The notes under the pieces were generated by a model. That model worked only from the letters and a program-made list of their open reading frames with translations. It searched no databases and was not told the origin of the DNA. From NCBI RefSeq assembly GCF_002356415.1, contig NZ_AP018338.1, positions 930,001 through 994,000 on the forward strand: a stretch of 64,000 nucleotides of DNA. Reading direction: 5' to 3'. This DNA comes from Streptococcus oralis subsp. tigurinus (lineage in GTDB: Bacteria > Bacillota > Bacilli > Lactobacillales > Streptococcaceae). The translations under genes and the position numbers were made by a program. Positions 50,178-58,263 of this stretch are shown piece after piece (position 1 is the stretch's first letter; the number at the start of each line of letters is the position of its first letter).

Positions 50178-50912
50178 ATAACCACCCGTCTAACGGGTGG
50201 TTTGCACCAGGGCTATAAGCCCAAATCACCAGCCAGCGCCTAAAGACGCTGGCTTTCACGTTGTTCAAGCCTCATTGCTCTTGACTCGTCACTTGCCTCT
50301 TAAAGAGACCTTGGTACTACTTACCACTATCCCTAAAGGGATCCTCATATTCTTTTACACTTAATTTATCTAGTGCTATATCATGCTTTTCCTGTTCTTG
50401 AATATATTTCTTAATTGTGGCTTCATTAAGCCCTACTGTACTTACATAATAACCTTCTGCCCAGAAATGCCGATTCCCAAACTTGTACTTGAGGTTGGCG
50501 TGTTTGTCAAACATCATGAGTGCACTTTTACCTTTTAAATACCCCATGAAACTTGAAACACTTATCCTCGGTGGAATACTGACTAACATATGTACATGGT
50601 CTGGCATTAAGTGACCTTCGATAATCTCAACACCTTTATAACTACATAATCGATGGAATATTTCTCCCAAACTGCTTCGATATTGATTATAAATTACTTT
50701 TCGTCTATACTTAGGGGTGAACACAATGTGATATTTACACATCCACTTTGTGTGTGATAAACTATGTGCCTTTTGTGCCATATTTTTCTCCTTTCGCTTT
50801 ACAATTGGCTTGAACACCTTTATTGTATCGCGTTTGGAGTTTTTTGGTATAACCTTCGATGCGCACCCGCATAGCGGGTGGTTTATTTGTCTCGCACCTT
50901 GCGGAGCGAGAC
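50178..50912 (-). mobile_element. IS200/IS605-type insertion sequence
   Basis: Element carrying a single TnpA gene with subterminal hairpins instead of terminal inverted repeats. Right-end (lower coordinate) hairpins: ACCACCCGT / ACGGGTGGT (50181-50201), GGGCTATAAGCCC (50210-50222) and AGCCAGCG / CGCTGGCT (50231-50254). Left-end hairpins: CACCCGC / GCGGGTG (50864-50880) and GTCTCGC / GCGAGAC (50889-50912). Both end regions carry an ACCACCCG-type arm. No TnpB gene is present. Exact cleavage points cannot be fixed by eye. Confidence 0.85.
50317..50781 (-). CDS. tnpA: IS200-type transposase TnpA (Y1 HUH)
   Basis: Single-strand transposase of 154 residues. HUH motif HVH (His62, His64) in MPDHVHMLV and nucleophile Tyr126 in IKKYIQEQ are both intact, so it may be active. 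ATG 50781 is chosen because AAAGGAG sits six bases upstream and family members start here; an in-frame upstream ATG is not supported. Inserted between rexB and a CPBP/bacteriocin locus. Confidence 0.94.
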   Translation of the reverse strand: MAQKAHSLSHTKWMCKYHIVFTPKYRRKVIYNQYRSSLGEIFHRLCSYKGVEIIEGHLMPDHVHMLVSIPPRISVSSFMGYLKGKSALMMFDKHANLKYKFGNRHFWAEGYYVSTVGLNEATIKKYIQEQEKHDIALDKLSVKEYEDPFRDSGK

Positions 50913-50936
50913 GGACTAGTAGTCACATAAGAAAAA

Positions 50937-50958
50937 ATGCCGGAAAGTTCCGGCATTG
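50937..50958 (-). terminator. Terminator of the CPBP gene
   Basis: AATGCCGGAA / TTCCGGCATT stem followed on the - strand by a T run; twelve bases past the CPBP stop. Confidence 0.82.
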
Positions 50959-50969
50959 AATGATAAGCA

Positions 50970-51641
50970 CTAACTTGCTGAAAATAGATTTATCCATAAG
51001 TACCAAAATGCTGTAATGTTAACCATGAAATGGAGCAAAATGGGATAATAGAGAGAGTGAGTTTTTCGGTAGAGTAATGCTAAAATCGCTCCTCCACTTG
51101 CATAGGTGAAAAAGGCGAGTGGTGTTAAACCTGAACTGACATGCACATAGCCAAAGGCGCAGGCCGATAGTAAAACATCTCCATACCAAGGTGAATCTTT
51201 CAAAAAAGTATTCATAAGAACTCCCCGATAAACCATTTCTTCTGCAATTGGTCCTAGTAGACAAGTAAGAATCAAAAAATATAGTAACTCTTGTCGACCT
51301 GTCATCTCAATCAATTCATTTAAAGCGATTTGATTGGACGTTGCTGGGGTTAAAAAAGAAAACACAGAATCTGAAAGATAATTGACTCCATAAGCAAGAA
51401 GCAAATAAACTGGATATCTCCATTTCCATTTCAACTCCAGCATTTTTTTACCTTCGAACACTAGTAAATAAAGTACTGTTAGAAGAGTTACGCTGAGCTC
51501 TAAAAAAGCAAGAAGTAAGAAATATTCTCGACTAGCAGGTACAAATCTAGCTGCAAAGTGATTAAAAATCCACCGAAACCAAGTTGATTTGTAAAAAATT
51601 AAGGATAATGCTAGTAAAATTTGAATAATTCGTTTTTTCAT
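50970..51641 (-). CDS. CPBP-family intramembrane metalloprotease (Abi/CAAX type)
   Basis: 223-residue membrane protein, about seven hydrophobic helices. Motifs: EEMVYRG (Glu134, Glu135, Arg139), FGYVHVSSG (His167) and LLHFMVN (His204), the metal site of this family. In streptococci such proteins commonly protect against or process bacteriocins (as in blp loci). It lies 52 bp downstream of a double-glycine peptide gene and is probably its immunity or processing partner. Confidence 0.85.
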   Translation of the reverse strand: MKKRIIQILLALSLIFYKSTWFRWIFNHFAARFVPASREYFLLLAFLELSVTLLTVLYLLVFEGKKMLELKWKWRYPVYLLLAYGVNYLSDSVFSFLTPATSNQIALNELIEMTGRQELLYFLILTCLLGPIAEEMVYRGVLMNTFLKDSPWYGDVLLSACAFGYVHVSSGLTPLAFFTYASGGAILALLYRKTHSLYYPILLHFMVNITAFWYLWINLFSAS

Positions 51642-51693
51642 ACTATGCCTCAGCTTTCTCCCCTTGTTTCTTCATATTACTAATAAATTTTAC

Positions 51694-51915
51694 TTAAAAT
51701 CTCGCAGCACTTCCTTTGCAAAGATGATTGCCTCCGCCAATATATCCTAAATCATAAGTGCCACTGGGACAAAATCCATGAACTGGCATAGTCAATACCG
51801 ACGCCATTTGCCAACCGTAATAACCATTAGCCTCTTTACCATATCGATTTGCTCCACCTTGTATCATCTCTAATTCTTCATTTGTTAGATTTATATTTTT
51901 TTTCATTAAAACCAT
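51694..51915 (-). CDS. Bacteriocin-like peptide with double-glycine leader
   Basis: 73-residue precursor. The leader MVLMKKNINLTNEELEMIQGG ends in the double-Gly cut used by ComA/BlpA-type transporters; the mature part is 52 residues, starting ANRYGKEANG, rich in Gly and aromatics, net charge about +2, with two cysteines (mature positions 28 and 45) that could form a disulphide. ATG 51915 is preferred because GGAGG lies eight bases upstream. No transporter gene is beside it, so export in trans would be needed. I cannot match it to a named bacteriocin. Confidence 0.8.
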   Translation of the reverse strand: MVLMKKNINLTNEELEMIQGGANRYGKEANGYYGWQMASVLTMPVHGFCPSGTYDLGYIGGGNHLCKGSAARF

Positions 51916-52034
51916 GATGTATTCCTCCACTATTGTTCAGATTAGTTGAGTAATCTGCTACTCATACCGACTTATAAAAAACTATTTTAAGTTAGTTTTT
52001 TTAATATTTGTCTAGTTGCAACTTTGACAACTTT

Positions 52035-52043
52035 AGTATAGCA
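52035..52043 (-). promoter_or_regulatory. Extended -10 of the bacteriocin promoter
   Basis: TGCTATACT on the - strand, with predicted start near 52028 and a leader of about 113 bases before the ATG. No good -35 is present, as expected of an activator-dependent promoter. Confidence 0.6.
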
Positions 52044-52071
52044 TATCTTTACAAAATATCCTCTTCAAATC

Positions 52072-52101
52072 TTGAATTGTCATCCAAACATCCTAAATTG
52101 A
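52072..52101 (-). promoter_or_regulatory. Direct-repeat pair resembling ComE/BlpR (LytTR) binding sites
   Basis: On the - strand TCAATTTAG (52101-52093) and ACAATTCAA (52080-52072) begin 21 bp apart, that is 9-bp repeats with a 12-bp spacer. They fit the pattern aCAnTTcaG of pneumococcal ComE boxes at most positions and lie at roughly -44 to -73. Inferred from sequence pattern; no experimental link. Confidence 0.55.
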
Positions 52102-52168
52102 CATAGTAATCCTTATTTCCCTCAAAATATGCTATAATAAAAGCAAAACACCTAGAAAAGGAAGTCTT

Positions 52169-52978
52169 ATGATTAAACTACTAGCCTTGGATATGGACGG
52201 AACCCTCCTCAATGAAGCCAAGGAAATCCCGCAAGCCCACATCACTGCCATTCACCAAGCCATTGAAAATGGTGTCAAACTGGTTCTCTGTACAGGTCGC
52301 CCGCTTTTCGGTGTCCTCCCCTACTATAAACAACTAGGACTTGACCTACAGAACGAGTACGTCATTGTCAATAATGGTTGCTCAACCCATCAGACCAGTG
52401 ACTGGAGTCTAGTTGACTGGCAAGAACTCAGTCCATCTGACATTGAATACCTCTATGACTTAGCAGAAAAAAGCGACGTCCAGTTGACTCTTTTTGATGA
52501 GAAGCATTATTTTGTCCTCGGTGGCAAGCCTAATCAAATCGTTCAAAATGATGCCAAGCTAGTCTTTTCAGACCTGACTGAAATCTCCCTTGAGGAAGCC
52601 ACTAGTGGCAAATATCGGATGTTCCAAGGTATGTTTTTAGGAACAAAAGAACAAACAGACGATTTTGAGCAGCGGTTCGCTGAGGAACTCTGCCAACAAT
52701 TTAGCGGAGTTCGTTCGCAGCCTGTCATTTATGAAGCCATGCCACTTGGAACAACAAAGGCTACTGCTCTTTCTCGACTAGCAGCGATTTTGAAGATCGA
52801 TCCCTCAGAGATTATGGCCATGGGCGATGCCAATAACGATATCGAAATGCTTCAGTTTGCAGGACTGGGCATTGCTATGGGAAATGCCAGTGACCATGTC
52901 AAATCCCTTGCTAATGACGTTACAGCCAGCAATGAAGAAGAAGGCGTTGCGCGTGCGATTGAGAAGTATATTTTATAA
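52169..52978 (+). CDS. Cof-type HAD phosphatase (YidA-like)
   Basis: 269 residues, cytosolic sugar-phosphate or cofactor phosphatase of the HAD-IIB group. Motif I LALDMDGTLLN, motif II VLCTGRP, lysine near TKATALSRL, motif IV MAMGDANNDIEML. Substrate not predictable; YidA homologues dephosphorylate sugar phosphates. Divergent from the bacteriocin gene, with TATAAT (52132-52137) near its start. Confidence 0.9.
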   Translation: MIKLLALDMDGTLLNEAKEIPQAHITAIHQAIENGVKLVLCTGRPLFGVLPYYKQLGLDLQNEYVIVNNGCSTHQTSDWSLVDWQELSPSDIEYLYDLAEKSDVQLTLFDEKHYFVLGGKPNQIVQNDAKLVFSDLTEISLEEATSGKYRMFQGMFLGTKEQTDDFEQRFAEELCQQFSGVRSQPVIYEAMPLGTTKATALSRLAAILKIDPSEIMAMGDANNDIEMLQFAGLGIAMGNASDHVKSLANDVTASNEEEGVARAIEKYIL

Positions 52979-52982
52979 AAAG

Positions 52983-53021
52983 AAAAGCAAATAGACAGTT
53001 AATACTGCTATTTGCTTTTTT
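52983..53021. terminator. Terminator between the Cof-like and TraX-like genes
   Basis: AAAAGCAAATAG / CTATTTGCTTTT stem with a T run, between convergent genes. Confidence 0.85.
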
Positions 53022-53022
53022 G

Positions 53023-53760
53023 CTACTTAACCAAATAAGCAATCAAAGTTATGATCCATAAATGAGCTGGGTAGAAAATATAAAAGAAATACTTATTCCA
53101 TATAGTTTGTTCGCCACGTTCCCCATTATACAAGGCCATAAAAGGAAAGACGGTGACAAAGAGCCAGTCAGAATTGAAAAGCATCATTTCCAGTGTTTGG
53201 TGCCAAGTGTCGTAAATTTGGATGGAAGTCACTAACAAGAAGGCCCACAGAAAGGCATAGAGGAGATTTCGCAATCCCTTGCGATTCCGACAAGAGTAAC
53301 TAATCAAGAGAAAAGGAAGCATAGTGATACCACCTTCAGTAAAAAGACAACCGAAAATCAAGAGACCTGCAACTCCAATCCGACGCCACAACTTCTCCTT
53401 TTTATCCAACTCTTTTCTAGGAAAGCCAATCCAAAGCATGGTGACACCGATTGCCAAAGTCAAGAAAATGTTATTATTAACCATTACTCCCTTGGAGGCA
53501 AACAGAGCATTAAGTACGCTATTTCCTGCGAACATGATAAGAGCCCAACTCCAGAGACGGATGAGATAGTCTTTCAGATTTCGAGTATGTATGAATCCTT
53601 CCATAGCCATATAGGCAAACCAAACTCCCACACAACGGGTCAAGGCGTGAAAGATACCTTCCCACAGAGGAGAAACGATTCCTGTGATATGGGGGATATG
53701 GTCTAAAACCATTATAGCCGCCATCAGGTACTTCAACTGCGTTGCATTCCATTTTTTCAT
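53023..53760 (-). CDS. TraX-family membrane protein
   Basis: 245 residues, about seven hydrophobic helices. N-terminus MKKWNATQLKYLMAAIMVLDHIPHI and the C-terminal IFYPAHLWIITLIAYLV are typical TraX features. TraX acetylates F pilin in E. coli; in streptococci TraX-like proteins are chromosomal and of unknown function, possibly acyltransferases. No conjugation genes are nearby. Promoter TGCTATACT at 53791-53799 (read on - strand). Confidence 0.85.
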   Translation of the reverse strand: MKKWNATQLKYLMAAIMVLDHIPHITGIVSPLWEGIFHALTRCVGVWFAYMAMEGFIHTRNLKDYLIRLWSWALIMFAGNSVLNALFASKGVMVNNNIFLTLAIGVTMLWIGFPRKELDKKEKLWRRIGVAGLLIFGCLFTEGGITMLPFLLISYSCRNRKGLRNLLYAFLWAFLLVTSIQIYDTWHQTLEMMLFNSDWLFVTVFPFMALYNGERGEQTIWNKYFFYIFYPAHLWIITLIAYLVK

Positions 53761-53826
53761 AATAAACCTCTTTCATTTTGATCTACATAGAGTATAGCAT
53801 ACATTTCCACACATAATCGTACACTC

Positions 53827-53875
53827 ATCTTACATTTAAAAAGCCTATCTTACATTTTTGTAAGACAGACTTTTA
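53827..53875. repeat. Direct repeats overlapping a hairpin upstream of the TraX gene
   Basis: ATCTTACATTT occurs at 53827-53837 and again at 53847-53857, 20 bp apart. The second copy is part of a long imperfect hairpin (AAAAAGCCTATCTTACA / TGTAAGACAGACTTTTA, 53838-53875). The position, about -43 to -73 from the TraX start of transcription, would suit an activator, but the hairpin may be a plain terminator. Confidence 0.45.
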
Positions 53876-53899
53876 GCAACTAATTTTTATAAAAGAATA

Positions 53900-54064
53900 T
53901 CATTTGATTTTATGCTTATTCATTTTTTCTTGGAAAATATCTGTAATGATTTGGCGCAATTCTTCTCGTTCCTTCTCAGGAATCTCACCATTTCTTTTCG
54001 CAATAGCATAAAGTTCTGGATGTTCGATTGAAATGCGTTTAATCATACGTGTCGTAGCATGTTT
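53900..54064 (-). pseudogene. Truncated second copy of the 103-aa gene's 3' end
   Basis: Encodes HATTRMIKRISIEHPELYA...KMNKHKIK and a stop, matching the last ~54 codons of the gene at 54917-55228. About 77 bp (53958-54034 versus 54975-55051) match with two differences; the flanks are more diverged. There is no start or RBS, and similarity stops abruptly at 54064. Confidence 0.8.
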
Positions 54065-54081
54065 TAAAAGAAGAAAAGCAC

Positions 54082-54134
54082 AAAACGAACAAGTTCTCTT
54101 CTGAATGACAGAAAAAGAGCCTGCTCGTTTTTTG
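54082..54134. terminator. Imperfect hairpin downstream of the hydrolase gene
   Basis: AAAACGAACAAG with CCTGCTCGTTTT as outer arms and TTCTCTTCTG / CAGAAAAAGAG as inner arms, with T runs on both sides. Probably the terminator of the - strand hydrolase gene. Confidence 0.55.
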
Positions 54135-54188
54135 TTGAGTCTAAGTAGACTTTAATTCTATATTAATAATCACTATTCAATCACTATC

Positions 54189-54905
54189 TCAGAGAGAATG
54201 AGAGAGCCATTCATTAATCATACTAGCGATTTCTTTGGGGGCTTCAGTATAAAGCTCATGGCTAACGTTTTCTAGAAAAATAGTATCAAAATAGTCTAGT
54301 AATTCTTTTAGGGCTTCCTCTCTCCATGTAGCTTCATTAGAATTGCAAGGACTAATAAACAAGGTATCTCCCACTTCTATCTTAAACGCTTGTATCTTCC
54401 TCCATAGGCGGAGTATCGCTTCTATATTTTCATAATTTATAGCTAACTCATATCTATTATACTCAAAATTCCAGTGATAGGACTGTCTTACGGCTTTCTC
54501 CATATTTTCTGACCAATGCTTTGCTTCAGATTTTTCTTTAGAAATAAGAACATCTAAGTCCGAAATAATTTGAGATTTGATATAGTTTTTAGTTTCCTCT
54601 AATTCCACATCTAAAGTTAAAATCTTATCTAAATCTAGATAGCCACCATCCAAAAGAATTAGTTTCTTCACTTCTTCAAATTCCGATGCAAGATAACGAG
54701 CTAAATCTCCTCCAAGAGAATGACCTATCAGACAGATAGATTCTCCCTCTACAATCTCATTTTTGAACCATGATTTCAATTCTGTTTCATCTCGAAGATG
54801 CGTTTCATATGGATTGAGAAAATAGACCTGCGAATCTAGTTCTAGAAGAAAATCCTTGCTATGATAGACATTGCTTCCCAAACCGCCAATAAAATATATT
54901 TTCAT
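54189..54905 (-). CDS. Alpha/beta hydrolase
   Basis: 238 residues, cytosolic. Nucleophile elbow IGHSLGGD (Ser near 63) and catalytic His in ENVSHELYTEAP near the C-terminus; a helical lid region about 100-170. Substrate unknown. It lies between the intact 103-aa gene (11 bp upstream) and a 3' truncated copy of that gene (125 bp downstream), so it may have arrived by duplication or recombination. Confidence 0.82.
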   Translation of the reverse strand: MKIYFIGGLGSNVYHSKDFLLELDSQVYFLNPYETHLRDETELKSWFKNEIVEGESICLIGHSLGGDLARYLASEFEEVKKLILLDGGYLDLDKILTLDVELEETKNYIKSQIISDLDVLISKEKSEAKHWSENMEKAVRQSYHWNFEYNRYELAINYENIEAILRLWRKIQAFKIEVGDTLFISPCNSNEATWREEALKELLDYFDTIFLENVSHELYTEAPKEIASMINEWLSHSL

Positions 54906-54916
54906 TCTCTAATTCT

Positions 54917-55228
54917 CTACTTAATACTATGCTTATTCATCTTTTGTTCAAAGATAGTCGTGATAATTTGACGTAATTCTTCTCGTTCCTTCTCAGGAAT
55001 CTCACCATTTCTTTTAGCAATAGCATAAAGTTCTGGATGTTCGATAGAAATTCGCTTTATTGTCCGAGTTGTTGCATGTTTTCGCACGAAAAAGGGAATG
55101 CGTTTGATCCATTCCTGAGGCACTAGGGCAAGAATTTTAGCTGCGGTTTCCTTATCACTAATCTCAGATGTTGTCAATCCTTGCTTAATCATCTCTTGTT
55201 CTTTCTCAGTAAAATCTTTTAATTCCAT
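54917..55228 (-). CDS. Hypothetical protein (103 aa)
   Basis: Not recognised. Charged, helical: MELKDFTEKEQEMIKQGLTT, a middle with KRIPFFVRKHATTRTIKRIS and an end rich in Glu/Lys. No membrane segment. RBS AGGAGAA. A partial diverged copy of its 3' end lies at 53900-54064, on the far side of the hydrolase gene. Confidence 0.65.
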   Translation of the reverse strand: MELKDFTEKEQEMIKQGLTTSEISDKETAAKILALVPQEWIKRIPFFVRKHATTRTIKRISIEHPELYAIAKRNGEIPEKEREELRQIITTIFEQKMNKHSIK

Positions 55229-55333
55229 GATTCTTCTCCTAGTTAGTAAATGACTCTATGATAGATTATATACTAATCCTGACCAAAGTACAAATAGAAT
55301 AATATCAAAAAAACTTAGTAGATCTTTATTTCA

Positions 55334-56353
55334 CTAATCATCACGCGCTATCTCTCCAACTAGCTCAAAGTCTATCATTTGGTAGTTTTCATCCAAGCGA
55401 ATTAAGGAAAAATATTCATTCCAAAATAGGTGGTCGCTACGACTTTTCCACTGAACTCCATACCATAGTTGGGTCGAGTCTAGAGGTTGGGCAGGAGGGA
55501 CAGTCCATAATTTATCACCAAAAGTAGTTCGCATATTCCCTTCCTCAAACCTAGCTAGTAAATCCACACCATCCAGCTTGTAAGAAATCGCTTTTGTTTT
55601 TGCTGCTGAAATACGGTCTTCATCCAGCTTAAACTGGATAATTTTACAGTCCTCTAAGACAGTTTCTTTTATTTCATCCCCGTATAAGGCAATACTTCCA
55701 AGGATTAAACCATCTTTGCCAAGAAGATAGGGAGCATACGACACAGCATTGCTATCTCGATGAAAACCTTTTTCGATAAAAATACTCTTATCAGCCTGAT
55801 ATTTTTTGATTTTCCCTGAAGAAAGAGCCTCATCATAATCGTTACTAAAGCTGTCATTATCCCTGATGTAGATGTCAAAACCTTCTTTTAGAAGATCACT
55901 CACACTTGTTTGTGTTAGCGTGATTGGCTTATCATCTATCTTTAGTTCAGGCGCTTTGGGAGGTGAACCGATCTGTCCGTATGCAATCATAACAAATATG
56001 GCCACCATAAAAGAAACCACAAGCGCAATCATAGCTTTGCCCGTGCGTTTTCTGGCATTAAAAAGTGCCATAATCGGTGGTAGGATGACAATTCTAGCCA
56101 AGATAGCATTACCAGTTCCACCCCTACTCATTATTTGGACTACAAAAACACCAGCAATCGCAATTATCGACAAATAAACCAAAAGCTCGCCAAGCCCCAT
56201 CTTGTCTGTACGAGTTTGTTCATTTACCGGCTCATCTAAGACGGATTTCCCATTCACTACCAGCCTTTTGAGGAAGAAATACATGCCAAGTCCAATCCCC
56301 AAAAATGCCAATGCAAGAAAAGCCAGCGAACTGATTACAACTATTCTACCCAT
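55334..56353 (-). CDS. Membrane protein with extracytoplasmic domain (paralogue of 35136 and 61302)
   Basis: 339 residues. Helices at about 1-25, 53-73, 78-103 and 110-132, then an outside domain beginning PELKIDDKPITLTQTSVSDLL. It shares with the 35-kb copy the NEQTRTDKMGLGE, LFNARKRTGK, LYGDEIKE-type and YGVQWKSRSDHLFWNEYF motifs. ATG 56353 is chosen for its AAGGAG; an in-frame ATG at 56383 would overlap the next gene. Function unknown. Its gene follows a small membrane protein gene, as the 35-kb copy is followed by one. Confidence 0.72.
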   Translation of the reverse strand: MGRIVVISSLAFLALAFLGIGLGMYFFLKRLVVNGKSVLDEPVNEQTRTDKMGLGELLVYLSIIAIAGVFVVQIMSRGGTGNAILARIVILPPIMALFNARKRTGKAMIALVVSFMVAIFVMIAYGQIGSPPKAPELKIDDKPITLTQTSVSDLLKEGFDIYIRDNDSFSNDYDEALSSGKIKKYQADKSIFIEKGFHRDSNAVSYAPYLLGKDGLILGSIALYGDEIKETVLEDCKIIQFKLDEDRISAAKTKAISYKLDGVDLLARFEEGNMRTTFGDKLWTVPPAQPLDSTQLWYGVQWKSRSDHLFWNEYFSLIRLDENYQMIDFELVGEIARDD

Positions 56354-56366
56354 TTCAATTTTCTCC

Positions 56367-56786
56367 TTAGTTGATACATTCAACCTTTAATTTCTTTTTC
56401 AAGGTTCTATTCGCAATCAGTAGCACAAGCAAAAGAAAGGGCGCCCCATTAAGAACAAATATGGGGAAAGCTTTGATAGCAATCCATAATATCGTCCCTT
56501 TTTTCTCAATCCAACTACTCCCCCAATCACCATTGATCAATGGAAATAGTGATTCTATATAGCCTTGATACCATAGAAAAAATGGATTTTGGGAGCAATT
56601 CGCATTCAACCAGATAATTATCAAGCAAAACAGAATCAAGTAGACCATACCAACAAATACACTAATTCGTCTGGTGGTTTTTGTTGCCTGCTGACAGATT
56701 CTTTCTTTAATCTCTTGATTGATCCCTTCCAGACCACTATTCTTGCAAGCCTCCTTTTCAAACCGATAGAGTAAATACCGATTCAA
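56367..56786 (-). CDS. Small hypothetical membrane protein (139 aa)
   Basis: Not recognised. Helical soluble start (RFEKEACKNSGLEG, IKERICQQATK), then hydrophobic segments at about 41-62 and 105-130. Start appears to be TTG with a weak ribosome-binding site, overlapping the 3' end of the preceding gene by 29 bp, so translational coupling is likely. Directly upstream of the larger membrane protein. Confidence 0.55.
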   Translation of the reverse strand: MNRYLLYRFEKEACKNSGLEGINQEIKERICQQATKTTRRISVFVGMVYLILFCLIIIWLNANCSQNPFFLWYQGYIESLFPLINGDWGSSWIEKKGTILWIAIKAFPIFVLNGAPFLLLVLLIANRTLKKKLKVECIN

Positions 56787-57162
56787 ATTGTAGAATGACC
56801 GTCGCCCTATCCTCTTTTCGCATGGTAAACTGAACGAAAAAATCCTCGCCCTTTAAATACGAATACTCACTTGGATGGCCATAGGAATTTCTAGGTCCTT
56901 TTGAGAAGCATTTTTCGCTTACATGGTCTTCGATGAGTGCCAGATAGCGTTGATGATATTCGTCCATCAGGTCCTTCCACTTGGGATGAATCTGATGTGA
57001 GGGTATCTTGAGTACAATCGTTTCAGCATCCAGTTCCTTGTTGCATTCATAGATTTCTTCTTCCAACAAGGTTAATTTCTGTAATAATTCCAATAAAGGG
57101 GGTAAGAGTTTCTCTACCATTTTTTTGTATTTTTCTGGGGTATTTTTTAGCGTCAGTTCCAT
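56758..57162 (-). CDS. Hypothetical protein (134 aa), immunity-like context
   Basis: Not recognised. Helical N-terminus (YKKMVEKLLPPLLELLQKL) and a C-terminal strand-rich part (EDFFVQFTMRKEDRATVILQF). No membrane segment. Starts five bases after the 57168 gene stop, and its end overlaps the next gene. It belongs to the run of small soluble genes here, several of which look like immunity proteins. Confidence 0.6.
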   Translation of the reverse strand: MELTLKNTPEKYKKMVEKLLPPLLELLQKLTLLEEEIYECNKELDAETIVLKIPSHQIHPKWKDLMDEYHQRYLALIEDHVSEKCFSKGPRNSYGHPSEYSYLKGEDFFVQFTMRKEDRATVILQFESVFTLSV

Positions 57163-57167
57163 TTCTT

Positions 57168-57728
57168 CTAACCTCGATATTCATGTGTCAGTTCTGCCAA
57201 TTCTCTATCAGACAACGTCCCATCAGTATAGAGTTTTGTCAGTAACTGATCATCAAAATCAAAAGAATAATATTCTGTCACAAATTCTTGAAATCGTTCG
57301 AACGTATCAAAGATGTAGGCCAATAACCAGGCCCCGTCATTATGATTCTCAATATTATTTTGATGAACGGCACCATCATACCAGATACAAAATGTCGTTT
57401 CTTTCCTTTCCTTTGAAGTTAAAAGATTCAGCCATTTATCGTCAATACCTTCATAAATTCTGTCGATAAGGTCCTGTTTCCATTGGTCAGCAGCAAACTG
57501 ATTGAGACTGCTTTCATGATCAAATCCCTTTATCAAGATGACATCTTTTGTAAAAATCACATCCAAAGAATCCCCAGAACCGTTATCAATACTGTATCGG
57601 ATAGTAAAGTCCGTTTCTTTCTTTCGTATCAATCTCAAATAATCTTTTGATGAATCCGTTACATAATCATCCAAAACAAACAAGGTCTCTAAGCTTTTCT
57701 GTATATTGTCCCAGTCTAAGTGCTTCAT
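57168..57728 (-). CDS. Hypothetical protein (186 aa)
   Basis: Not recognised. Acidic soluble protein, aspartate-rich at the C-terminus (YSFDFDDQLLTKLYTDG), with WYDGAVHQNNIENHNDGAW in the middle. No signal peptide. RBS AGGTGAG. Predicted to be cytosolic; sits mid-run in a probable operon. Confidence 0.6.
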   Translation of the reverse strand: MKHLDWDNIQKSLETLFVLDDYVTDSSKDYLRLIRKKETDFTIRYSIDNGSGDSLDVIFTKDVILIKGFDHESSLNQFAADQWKQDLIDRIYEGIDDKWLNLLTSKERKETTFCIWYDGAVHQNNIENHNDGAWLLAYIFDTFERFQEFVTEYYSFDFDDQLLTKLYTDGTLSDRELAELTHEYRG

Positions 57729-57755
57729 AGCTCACCTTTTTACCTATCATTTCCA

Positions 57756-58208
57756 TTACTGGCTAAAATCACATGATTTATAGCGGGAAGAAACAAATCC
57801 TGAAATCGAAAACTGAGGGATATTCCATTCATTTGCTAGGTAAATGCTGCATTCAATTTCATCTCCCTTAGAAGTTCTTGCAATAAATTCATATCTTCCT
57901 AACTCTTCATTGTTTCTGTTTCTTTCAATCTTTTCGAAATAGCTTTCTTTAAAAAACTTCTGAAATGCTTCCCAGATCAGCTCTGCCTCATTAAGGGATA
58001 ATTCGACTTTTAGACCATATTTCAATCCTACCTTACAACGCATCTTTCGACCAGCTTCATCGGCTTTGCAAGTTTTTATGCTTCCCTTATTATGTACCCA
58101 ATCCGTACTGTCTAATTTATTGATTTTTCTGACCAACAAGTTTTTAAAATCGGTCATTTGTCCTAGAAAGTATTTGCTTGCAATTTCAAAAATCTCTAAA
58201 TTCTCCAA
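57756..58208 (-). CDS. Hypothetical protein (150 aa)
   Basis: Not recognised. Soluble; a Lys-rich N-terminal half (VRKINKL, KTCKADEAGRKMRCKV) and a beta-rich C-terminal half (YEFIARTSKGDEIECSIYL). Resembles in size and style the small immunity-type proteins around it, but no family can be assigned. Confidence 0.58.
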   Translation of the reverse strand: MENLEIFEIASKYFLGQMTDFKNLLVRKINKLDSTDWVHNKGSIKTCKADEAGRKMRCKVGLKYGLKVELSLNEAELIWEAFQKFFKESYFEKIERNRNNEELGRYEFIARTSKGDEIECSIYLANEWNIPQFSISGFVSSRYKSCDFSQ

Positions 58209-58263
58209 AACACAATTCCTTTCTTATAACCTCGAAACCTTCTTGATTAGCTACTCTAATAAC

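Noticed and set aside
53827..53857. Firm LytTR operator for the TraX gene
   Set aside because: The repeat does not match the LytTR consensus and overlaps a hairpin; kept only as a low-interest finding.
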